A DNA stretch of 64,000 nt, from positions 7,325,284 through 7,389,283 of the forward strand of contig OZ024808.1 in NCBI GenBank assembly GCA_964017045.1, read 5' to 3'. The position numbers were made by a program, and so were the translations under genes. Positions 25,201-37,200 of the stretch are shown in pieces (the stretch's first letter is position 1; each line of letters starts with the position of its first letter). Source of the stretch: Omphiscola glabra. Lineage: Eukaryota > Mollusca > Gastropoda > Lymnaeidae. Under the pieces are notes generated by a model. The model made no database searches, had not been told where the DNA came from, and worked only from the letters and a program-made list of their open reading frames with translations.

Positions 25201-28200
25201 CTTGTGTTGGCCTACAGTTATGAAGCCTATGTACTAGCAATAGTCTTCTAACATCTCTTGTGTTGGCTTACAGTTATGAAGCCAATGTACTAGCAATAGT
25301 CTTCTAACATTTCTTGTGTTGGCTTACAGTTATGAAGCCAATGTACTAGCAATAGTCTTCTAACATCTCTTGTGTTGGCTTACAGTTATGAAGTCAATGT
25401 ACTAGCAATAGTCTTCTAACATCTCTTGTGTTGGCCTACAGTTATGAAGTCAATGTACTAGCAATAGTCTTCTAACATCTCTTGTGTTGGCTTACAGTTA
25501 TGAAGTCAATGTACTAGCAATAGTCTTCTAACATCTCTTGTGTTGGCCCTTCAGTTATGAAGTCAATGTACTAGCAATAGTCTTCTAACATCTCTTGTGT
25601 TGGCCTACAGTTATGAAGTCAATGTACTAGCAATAGTCTTCTCACATCTCTTGTGTTGGCCTACAGTTATGAAGTCAATGTACTAGCAATAGTCTTCTAA
25701 CATCTCTTGTGTTGGCCTACAGTTATGAAGTCAATGTACTAGCAATAGTCTTCTAACATCTCTTGTGTTGGCCTACAGTTATGAAGTAAATGTACTAGCA
25801 ATAGTCTTCTAACATCTCTTGTGTTGGCCTACAGTTATGAAGCCAATGTACTAGCAATAGTCTTCTAACATCTCTTGTGTTGGCCTACCTACAGTTATGA
25901 AGTCAATGCAGAACCAATAGTCTTCTAACATCTCTTGTGTTGGCCTACAGTTATGAAGTCAATGTACTAGCAATAGTCTTCTAACATCTCTTGTGTTGGC
26001 CTACCTACAGTTATGAAGTCAATGCAGAACCAATAGTCTTCTAACATCTCTTGTGTTGGCCTACCTACAGTTATGAAGTCAATGTAGAACCAATAGTCTT
26101 CTAACATCTCTTGTGTTGGCTTACAGTTATGAAGTCAATGTACTAGCAATAGTCTTCTAACATCTCTTGTGTTGGCTTACAGTTATGAAGTCAATGTAGA
26201 ACCAATAGTCTTCTAACATTTCTTGTGTTGGCCTACAGTTATGAAGTCAATGCAGAACCAATAGTCTTCTAACATCTCTTGTGTTGGCCTACAGTTATGA
26301 AGCCAATGTAGAACCAATAGTCTTCTAACATCTCTTGTGTTGGCTTACAGTTATGAAGTCAATGTACTAGCAATAGTCTTCTAACATCTCTTGTGTTGGC
26401 CTACCTACAGTTTTGAAGGAAATTGAGAACCAATAGTCTTCTAACATTTCTTGTGTTGGCCTACAGTTATGAAGCCAATGCAGAACCAAATAGTCTTCTA
26501 CCAACGCCTCTGTTAGATGTTACTATTTGATGGGGAGCAAATGGGTAAAACTAAACTTGTTCTTTTAGTTACCCTGTAAGAAAGAGGTGCTGGGTGGCCG
26601 AGTGGTCTAAACTGAGCAAATCTCAAGTTGATGGTCTGGAGTTCAATCCCCGCCAAAGCCAAGTCAAGCAAAAACACCACCAGCACCCCGGGTGGATGGG
26701 ACTCGTTAACCTTGGACGGCAACTCTTCTAAGAGAAGGCAACTCTGAATTCAAACCTGGAGATGGAGTCCAGATAGGCGGATAACATTGATACAATGAAA
26801 CATTCCGACAACTCCTGCGACGCCACTGGTGCCAAGCAGTATCATCCATATGATGTTCCCTTGGGGTTATCCAGCGGCGTGGAGAGAGGCGATTTGCTGT
26901 TGGGAACCAGCTTATAATCCTAGAAAAATAATCCCAGGCCTTGTGGATTTCGTCCTGTGAATTCCATACCATCGTCACCTTGCGACGGACGGATGCCAGC
27001 AAAAGAAAAAAAAAAGAAAGTGGCCAAAATCTATTAATAAATTTTATAGATTAGGTGGATTTGATATCTTTGACATATTTGGTGACCCCAGCCCCAGTTT
27101 GACAGTGTGCAGCATGATTACTATCTCCATTTCTCACCGTTGGCTATCAGTAAATGAGACAAATAATAGTATGTTCATATGTGTGGTGAATACATGGACA
27201 TAATGAGACAAATAATAGTATGTTCATATGCATGATGAGTATATATGGACATACAGTTTGCTTTGGGAATTCAAATAGCTGATAAATGGAAATTTAACTT
27301 TTTTTAATCTGTACATATCTTTTTGATTTTTGTCTTAAGTATTGATTACAGTTGAAGCAATAGAAAAATAAACAAATTAGTAATAAGTCTATAAATAAAT
27401 GCAGATAATCCCCTTGACTAATAAGTCTATAAATAAATGCAGAGAATCCCCTTGACTAATAAGTCTATAAATAAATGCAGAGAATCCCCCTTGACTAATA
27501 AGTCTATAAATAAATGCAGAGAATCCCCTTGACTAATAAGTCTATAAATAAATGCAGAGAATCCCCTTGACTAGTCGCCTAGAGTTTTCTTCTCCACATT
27601 AGGGAGGGAGTCTGGGTAGTTAACGTTTTCCCCCTTGAGCTGGCAGCCGTATTGCATTAAAAAACGAAAAAACAACATTTGTTTGTGACCCACCCCAAAC
27701 CCCCGTCTCGTTTTTTATAATGCTTTTGCTTGTGTCTAACCTGCTAATGGCAAACTAATCTTTAAGTTGGATAGTGGTATAAAATGCTAGCTGTGTGGTG
27801 GGCCAATCATAATCTTATGCTAAATAAAAATCTCTATTAGTTTGCTAATGTTGACAGGCACAAATTACCTCATTGCATGTACACCTGGTACTCATATTTC
27901 ATTTAAATCTGGTCTCATATTTCATAAAATTAGTAAAACACAAGATTTGTTTATTTTTTGATATTTTTTAATTTTATTCGTTTTTTTCTGTTTGTTTGCT
28001 GATGAAGGCTTTTTGCCAACACGTTCGTTGTTTTGTTGCGTTCCTTTTTTCAGGTTTAACCTTACTGTGTTTTACTAATTTCCTAATGTGCTAACCTGAT
28101 TTCAGTCTCCCCCCTTATTGCCCTCATATTTCATGTACATATGGTCTTATATTTTATGTACATCTAGTGTCGCATTCCATGTACATCTAGTCTCAAATTC

Positions 28201-31200
28201 TACGTACATCTAGTCTCATTCAATCTACATCTAGTCTCATAGTCCATTTACACCCAGTCTTGTATATCCATACTATCCAATCCATCTAATGAACCTTGTA
28301 TTGGATCAGTTGCAGTGAGCAAGGCTGTGGTAGAGTCCAACTACCATAATCATCCGCCCCCACCACAAGGATTCAGGCCTGCTCTAAACTTGAAAAGAAA
28401 TGAAGAGATTGACATCCTTAACAAACCTGACATTAACTGGTGGAAGGTTGGTTTTTCTTGTCTCAATTGTTCCTTTAAAAAAAGGAGGGGGGTGGTGGAA
28501 TAAATAGGTGCCAAGGGCAGTAAATTGGCGCTAAGGGAAGTAAAAAAGGTGTTAAGGGAAACCCCTAGGAATGCCTAAAGCATGAAGTCGGCTAGCAATA
28601 TTATTTTTATTAGCAGTTTGGAAAAAGATTACTTTTATGCCCTTATTGCACTAATGTGTATGGACATTTGAAGTTGATCTGAAAGGGGCATTCAGTGACA
28701 ACTGAACTAGTCATTGATTTTTCACTGAGTGATGTACATTTGCCGTGCTCAGATGCTGTGTAATGGGTCGGTGAACCCGTGCTCAGATGATGTGTAACTG
28801 GTCAGCGAACCCAGGTATAAATAAAAATCTTTGGGCTAATGAAAGCTCACTAGAAATCAATTAAAGCATTCATTTCTTAGGGAAGAACGTTCTTCCTACA
28901 ACACTGCAATACTGCACCTGGTCAGGGGTCCTTGGTCAATTATGTCACGCAAAAAATGACCCTTTTAGACTCCCCCCCTCCGTCACGAAGTGTCATATAT
29001 TCTTTACCAGCCCCCCCCCCCCCCCGTCACGTCACACCTAAAAAAATCAAAAGATACATAAAATTTTCATAAATAAATTAAGATTTTATATTATTCTTTA
29101 ACATTTTCCCATAATTGATTACCATGTAGTTTTATTAAAAAACTGTGACGCGAAACAACGAAGTCATCCATAATCCAAATGTAAAATGGCCACGACTGTT
29201 TTCGCGTCATTTTTGTATATGCGCAAAAGGTGTGAGCGACTGAGTTCATAGTACCTATAATACCTGAGACAATTTTGACCTGAAATTAATGTTTTTAAAA
29301 TTAATTAAATAAAGATTTTTCAAAATTACAAAATGTTTAATTAAAAAGAAAAGGGACATCCCAAATTCTCGCCCCCCCCCCCCCCCCCTAGAGCGTGACG
29401 TAATTTGCGAAGGACCCCTAAGTGTAATAGTGAAATGCAGACAACATGTTGTTGTTACTAGTGACCCAGCAGCTGGCGTAGCAACAAATCTCATCTTGTA
29501 CACATCATTTTGACCTAGTCGCCTTGTATTATCTAATGCATAAAGGCATCACGAGGAGGTTGTTGTAATGGCTGCTATGTTTAGGAGCAAGGATTTCCCC
29601 ACACCAAGGAATATAAAATTAAACCAAAGAAACAATTGTCCTACCCCCGAAGTCTGTATCCAGATTGCCCTCCCAATGTTGATGGTTTTTATATTAAAAA
29701 ACGAGACATCAATTCTCCAAAATTTGAAGTTGTTGTTTTCACGAATTTTTGTGTGTTCCATAATAATAAATACTACTAAGCATTTTTTAATAATCCTGGT
29801 GCCATCATGTGTCAGATTGCAGCAGATTATGCTGTGCTCATTGTTTCCAAACATTTCTTTTAATGGATATCACTTATCAAAGTAACCATTTTAATAAAGT
29901 TCATTGAGCTCATAAAGACCGTTGGTCCATTATAAATATGAATATTCAGTTAGAAAAGTTAAAAATACTCCACACACAAAGTATCGTTTTGGTCTTACAA
30001 GCACTTGGGGACATGGGAGCGCCTGTGGATCATTGACCTGTTTGTGAATATTTGTTGGTTTGCTGAATGTGAGCACTTGGATTGTTCACTTGGGGACATG
30101 GGAGCGCCTGTGGATCATTGACCTGTTTGTGAATATTTGTGGGCTTGCTGAATGTGAGCACTTGGATTGTTCACTTGGGGACATGGGAGCGCTTGTGGAT
30201 CATTGACATGTTTGTGAATATTTGTGGGCTTGCTGAATGTGAGCACTTGGATTGTTCACTTGGGGACATGGGAGCGCCTGTGGATCATTGACCTGTTTGT
30301 GAATATTTGTGGGCTTGCTGAATGTGAGCACTTGGATTGTTCACTTGGGGACATGGGAGCGCTTGTGGATCATTGACATGTTTGTGAATATTTGTGGGCT
30401 TGCTGAATGTGAGCACTTGGATTGTTCACTTGAGGACGGGTGGCAGTTACGAAAAGTAAAAGTTATCAAAACGCCAGGGAACAAAACCGGCTCAAAGCTG
30501 GGCTCAAAAATCCCTAGTAAATAATAAACGTAAACGTAGCTTTGTTTTAAAATATAAACTTATTGGTTCTAACATCACTAATGTTATATTAACAAGAGAT
30601 GTCTGTCTGTCCGCAGGGTCGGTCACAGTCGGGAGAGGAAGGTTACTTCCCAGCATCGATGGTAAAAGAGAAGAAGGTTAGCCAACTCTGCTTGTGTGTG
30701 TTTGAGTGTTGAGCATGGGAGGTAATTAGTTGTTGATTTTACATTGGCTGGCTGCAGCACGGGTTTCAAGTCTTATGACATACCTTCTCCTACCAGCAGC
30801 CTCAGTTTATTTAGATTATGGTCCACTAATACATGGTCCACAAATACATGGTCCACCAATACATGGTCCACCAATACATGGTCCACCAATACATGGTCCA
30901 CCAATACATGGTCCACCAACACATGGTCCACCAATACATGGTCCACCAATACATGGTCCACCAATACATAATCCACCAATACATGGTTCACCAATACATA
31001 ATCCACCAATACATGGTCCATCAATAGATGGTCCACTAATACACGGTTTACCAATACATAATCCATCAATACATGGTCCACCGATAGATGGTCCACTAAT
31101 ACATGGTTCACCAATACATAATCCACCAATACATCATTCACCAATGCATAATCCACCAATACATGTTCCACAAATACATGGTCCACCACTACAAGGTCCA

Positions 31201-34200
31201 CCAATTCACCAACACATGGTGCACCAATTCACCAACACCTGGTCTGACACCACATATGCTATCATGAGGCCTCCCATATGAAGTTTCCCAACATCCCAGT
31301 CACCACTATTTCCTCCTATTACCTCATTACCAAAGGCACCCAAAGTTAGCAGCCTTCCTAACGTGCACCAAAACGGCATCCCCAAGGCACCGGAAGAAAG
31401 CCCGCAAGGGGCCGGCCTGTTGCCCACCCTACCCAAGAAGAAGGAAGTGAAAGGTTTTCCCTCACAGCTCTGGTATGACGCCAGTGAAAATCCCCTGGTC
31501 TGTCGTAGACTGCATCTTATGTGTGTCGCTAACTTTTTGTCTACTTCTGTGAGCCCATCATGAGATAATCAGACGGTTCAGTTTTATGTACCAGCTCTTG
31601 GACTCAGTTTATTAAAAAAACAACATCCTACTTAATTATTTATTTGGGCTGTCAACGACCAAGATAGTTTGATGATTGATCCACTCAAGGGAAAACATTT
31701 AAGAAAGGGATTGTGCTTAGCTTATAGGTTGTATGATGGTGTGAAACAGTCACTCTAAAAGACACTGTCACACTAACAGACACTGTCACACTAAAAGACA
31801 CTGTCACACTAAAAGACACTGTCACACTAAAAGACACTGTCACACTATAAGACACTGTCACACTATAAGACACTGTCACACTATAAGACACTGTCATAGT
31901 TGAGGCACTCAGAAAAAAGGTCAAAGTAGAGACACCAAAGATTTCTTTATGGGCTCACATCTTGCATGGTACTTTTGAAATGTCATGTCTTTGGGGGGGA
32001 AAACCCCCCCCCCCCCCTTTTTTTTTTTAAAATATAAAAAATTACAATAATATTTTTTATTTGTTGCTCTTGGATGTTACAGTATTTGTGTTTTTGGCAT
32101 GATTAAATAGATGTTTGAAGTTACAAGTGTTTCTAACTGAGACTTCCACTTACATACCACATCACCTCTCCCCATACACATATGGACATACCACCTCACC
32201 TCTCCTCATACACATATGGACATACCACTTCACCCCTGGATTAAAAATAAATTCACATACATCCTCAACCCTCCTTATACGCATTCATATCTGCACATTA
32301 AACTTTTCTCCATTCAGACCATCCACTTATCAACACATACTAATTAATACTATTACTTGTACCGACGGGTATTCATACAATCACAATTTTAGGGTATCAT
32401 TCTCATATAGAGACAACTTTTTTAATAGATATTTGGTGACTTGTTTTCTGCCCCACACCTCGGGTCTCGGTCTTAATTTATTACACTCAAATAAATTCCA
32501 GGTGTAAAAAAAAAAAACAACCAACTACATAAAAAAAAGATCATTCCACTAAGGTTGGCTTATATAATGTTTAGCTGGAGTCAGGGGAGGCTAGTCTTAC
32601 CCCAATCTGACCTCAGTTTGTCTCCCCTGACTGCAGTGCCAGGATGTCCCCGACGACGTTTGTGTTTCTAACCATGCATGCTAATTGTTGTGCAGGTTGT
32701 TAAAGTCAGGGAATCCTACGAAGAGGTTCGCGGTTTCGCCACCACCCCCGCCGTCACCCAGCAAGAGAGAAAGCCTAGTCGGACGACCGTCAATCTCCTC
32801 ACGTTTCCATGGTAGGTTGAGTTCGGTTGGGGATATTGTTGTGTTGTTGGATGGTGTTACGGTAATGTTCGACGGGGCGGCCAGCCTGCAGCTCCATGGA
32901 GTGGAGCAGCACTACAAGACTGAACACTTCTGTAAATAAAGGAAGATATCTAAAGTAACGAATGCCAAGCCGTGCCCAGGGAAATACGGAGCATGCTGTT
33001 TGGAAAAGCTTGAGAAAAGACCAAACAACACAAGGAATTGTAACTTCCAAAAGCCTTCCCCAGGGAACAGTACAAGATAATAATAATAAAGTTTATTTGA
33101 AAATCACGCTTCATCGCCAATGGCTTGAAGCGCTGTACAAAGTCAACCACATTAAATAAAAGAGAAATGAAAAAAAAATCTATATTTTACCACGTTGAAA
33201 TACAAAACGCAACAATACAAAACTACACACGAGCACACCCATTTAAAGTGTCACATCACCTTGCAACCATAAACAACACAAGCTTTAATGGGAGCTGGGT
33301 GGCCGAGCGGTCTAAACTGAGTCAATCCCAAGCTAGTGGACTGGACACCTAGATAAGAAAAAACATCACCAGCACCCCGGGTGGATGGGACTCTAACTTT
33401 GGATGGCAACTCATCTGAGAAAAAGCAAACTCTGAAATAAAAACCTGCAGGTGGAGTCCCATAGGCAGTATGACATTGACACAAGGAACAATCCGACAAC
33501 TCCTGTGAGGTGGAAAGCACAAAGAGCACAGTGAGACACACAGACATATTGCCGGTCATCTGCTGCACCCTTTTCTGTTTTCAAGTTGTCTTGACTAAGT
33601 CTTGCCATTGGAACAAATAGGCAAGGACAAGAGAGTGAGGCTGACGAATTGAGCAACTCTGCCTCACTTTTTAACAAAATAGAGCTTAAGTCAAGGCTAC
33701 TACTCAAGTTGAAAATTGCCTTGGTCATCTTCACGTGCAAAGGACGAACAACAATAGATAAAAAAAATTTTAAAAGAGATAACCAGGAAATCAAAAAACA
33801 AGAATCGTGGGATAGGAGTAGAAGAATTTTCGGGGGAGGAATGGGGGATGCAAGCTGCTTGCATGTCAATATTTAAGGCACTTCGATGAACTGATGGATA
33901 GCAGAAACTGTTGACATAAAAGGAATCATTATTCTGAAACTTGCATGCTGTAATGGTTACAGGGTGGTGGCCCCAAGTGATTCTTGGTGAACTTGTCTGG
34001 GTCTGCTGCTCATACAAACTGTTCTGGAGCATGGAAGAATCCAGGAATGGTCTTCATATGTTTGCATGTCATTGTATGTGCCGTGCATGTCATTGTATGT
34101 GCCGTGCTGCACATTCAGCTGGAAGATGTGTAAAAAAAATTTAAAAAAACAAACAAACAAACAAAGGTCTTTAGATGGGTATTGCCAAGTAATGTAGACC

Positions 34201-37200
34201 CCAACCATTGTGGTGGCAGATTGTAATGGCATGTTGAATCTTATCTTGTGTCTGCAGATGTTGGTGTTGTATGCATGACCCGAGTGGATCTCAGCTCTTT
34301 TGGTCGATATTGTTTGCAACTTTTCTGCCATGTTTACAACACAAAAAAAAATAATTAATTTTTGATTGTTGTGTTTGAATTTTTCTCCCCAATTTTTCTC
34401 TTTGTATTTTGAAACTTTGTTTACGAGTTCCGGCATTACTGTGTCGCTCACTTCTTGTTGACGATATTTTTACCGACTCCGAAATGTGGTAGTGCTATAA
34501 TGTCTATGACACAAAAAAAATCCTTGGGTAATGTGAACATGTAAAAAAGGAGATGCTCCTTGTACATACTATTGTAACGAGACAATGGGGGCCTTTCATC
34601 AAAATAATAGTAATAAAACTTTGTGTTAGACTTTCCAGTTTATCTTAACAAGATCAAGTCACTAGCGTAACTATCTTAACAAAATAAAGTCACTAGCGTA
34701 ACTATCTTAACAAAATAAAGTCACTAGCGTAACTATCTTAATAAGATAAGGTCAAAAGTGTCTATTACAAAAAAAAAAAAAAAAAAAAAAAAAGTTAAAA
34801 TTTAAATATTTAATCAGACTGGAGCACAGTTAAAAATATATTTTTGGTTAATACCACCGACAATTTGAAGATGTCGTAAACTAGATGCTGGTATTTCATA
34901 TTTTTTAATGAGTCCAATTGTTTTAAGGTCTGCTTCTGTACCAGCTCATGCATCTTCTTGTATGGCAGGTATGTGGGTGAGATGGAGAGACAACAAGCGC
35001 AGCAAGTCCTGGATCCATTGCCCGACGGCACTTTCCTTATCAGGGTCACCAACAACCCAGCTCGGCCAGGGGAGCTAAGTCTCAGTATTAAGTAAGTTAT
35101 GTTTTCCCCGGAGTGATTCAGGGCATCATGAAAGAAATATGAGCACAAGTGGAGATACCAGTGCTGAAAGAAATAAAAAATTTGAATTTAAAAAGAAATA
35201 AAAAATTCAATTTGTCTAGAGGGTATTGAAGGAATGAAGAGTACTGATTGAATTATTAACGGTGTTCCCAATCTAAGGGATCACTGTATAAAATAAAGTT
35301 GGTCTGGTGTCTTACATTTCCTTTTTTGAGTGCGACTGACGCAAGGTATGTATTGGGGACATTTCAGCCCTGAAGAGCTATTGTTTTTTACCACCTTTGC
35401 TTGTGATGATATTATGAATTTTATTCTCAGATATGCTAATGCCGTGCGGCACATCAAAGTCAACCGATCTCCAGAGGGCTTGTTTTATTTAGCGGAGTTG
35501 CGGTACTTTAATTCAGTGCAGGTGTGTTGTCACTCGGCTTCCTTTTCCCCCATACTACCAACAGCAGAGCTTTCCAAACTTTTCATATAGCTGTGTCGGC
35601 TGTATATTGTGTGTTGGCTGTAATTTTAGGTGTGTTGGCTGTAGATTGTGTGTCGGCTGTAGATTGTAAGTGTTTTGGCTGTAGATTGTAAGTGTATCGG
35701 CTGTAGATTGTGTGTCAGCTGTAGATTGCAGGTGTGTTGGCTATAGATTGTGTGTTGGCTGTAGATTATAGGCGTGTCGGGATGTAGAGTTTATAACTGA
35801 CTGTTTATAAATGCTAAGAGTCTCCTTATCTTGTAAGTTTATTGTTGTTATCAAACTGATTATGAATATTAAAAAACAATAAATAAAAGGTGTCCATGAG
35901 ATATGTTTAGCAGCCAGACATTACGCAAATACTATTAAAGGTTGTGTCCCAATCTTTTAGAAGGTGTTAGTTAAATCACTAGTTACTTTGCTAGTATAGC
36001 CGAATTACTTTTTTGTAAAATTAACAATGTCTTATAAAGTGGGGCTCAAAAACAGTTTGGAAGGCTCTGTTTTACTAGATCAATTTTTATATATGTGAAT
36101 TTTCCCGTTGTCATACCACTGTATCACTTGCTTCATATGTAATTTGACTCCCTGTTGTCACACCACTGCATCACTTTCTTACTTTCTTCATATGTGAGTT
36201 GTCTTCCTGTACCCCATATGGTCATAACAGTTCTCTATTTTACGATATCAATGCCAAGAAACTCTTGCAGACTTTTTAATGAATGCAGTTCATAGCACTA
36301 GGATCTTACTCCAGCCTTGTTTGACTTGTCAAGTAGTTACACAGGACACAGGGCTAGACATCTGATATCTTTCACAAGGCTTTAATCCAATAGTCATTTT
36401 ATGTGTGGTTGAAATAGTAGTGGCAGAAAACAGAGAAGAATGGAGGATAGTTTTCATGTCATCCGTGGCACCCCAACGTTCCAAGGACTAAGGGACATGA
36501 TGATGGTGGTGATTATTTACTTATCAGTGACATGAGTTGTTTAGAATGGGCAATTTTTTTAAAAAGTCTAATTTCTGTGCCCTTAGGGTTTTATGATAAC
36601 TATATATGTCCTTGTAATGTCAATACTTGACTCATGTAGATGCATTGACGGATTTACCTATAAGCTCAATAAGACACGGTTTAGGGCCCCAGAATCTACC
36701 GGCTATAGATTTTAAATTTATCTTTGCCCAGCTGATATAATTTAAAACTCTGTATAGCTTAGGGCCTCAGCAAGTCTAAATTCGATACTGTGTAGATGAC
36801 CCATGTACCTGTTTTTATTTCTCAGGAGTTGGTGGACTATTACCAAAATAATGAATTGGCAGACAGCTTCCCAGATGTGTGTACTACACTCAAGTTTCCA
36901 TACAAGAGGGTGGCCAGTAAGTCCTTCCCCAAGATTTCTCAGTCAAACTCCCTGAAAATTTTATGACTGTTTCTATTCTGACAAGTGCCAGGCTTTTTTA
37001 ATGATGCCCTTTGTTAATGGTTATCTATAATCTATATAAAAATATATAGATTTAAACTCTGTGACTGTGGGAAGCGTGACTATGAAATAGCTGATCAGAA
37101 TAACAAGGTCTCTGCCTCTACAGCCTGCTTAAATTTTTAAACAAATAACCATCTGACATTAATCTCTAATAAAGTATGCAAACTATGTTTTTTATATTAA

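Larger units (their letters stand above)
32690..34790. other. Vav intron stretch without a gene
   Basis: Apart from the AAT-headed repeat, SINE copy 2 and a short repeat of GCATGTCATTGTATGTGCC at about 34060-34105, I recognise nothing. Open frames of 100-164 codons on the minus strand here show no family resemblance and overlap the SINE or AT-rich sequence. Confidence 0.5.

Noticed and set aside
7185..26512. CRISPR-like regular array
   Set aside because: There are no unique spacers: whole units repeat, and the array is inside an intron of an animal gene.
7185..26512. Recursive-splicing (ratchet) sites
   Set aside because: Those need CAG followed at once by GTAAG-like donors; here CAG is followed by TTATGAAG. 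Only a minority variant has GTAAAT shortly after.
26589..26660. A tRNA gene (leucine/serine-like)
   Set aside because: Box A and B are present but a proper cloverleaf is not, and the sequence continues into a conserved SINE body with an A-rich tail; a second copy exists.
31473..31563. Extension of the Vav linker exon past 31472 (reading YDASENP...)
   Set aside because: The GTATGA donor at 31473 joins in phase to 34969 and completes the SH2 start LWYVGEM; the extension soon stops.
33411..34451. Minus-strand open frames of 105-164 codons
   Set aside because: They overlap SINE or AT-rich intron sequence, lack recognisable domains and overlap each other.
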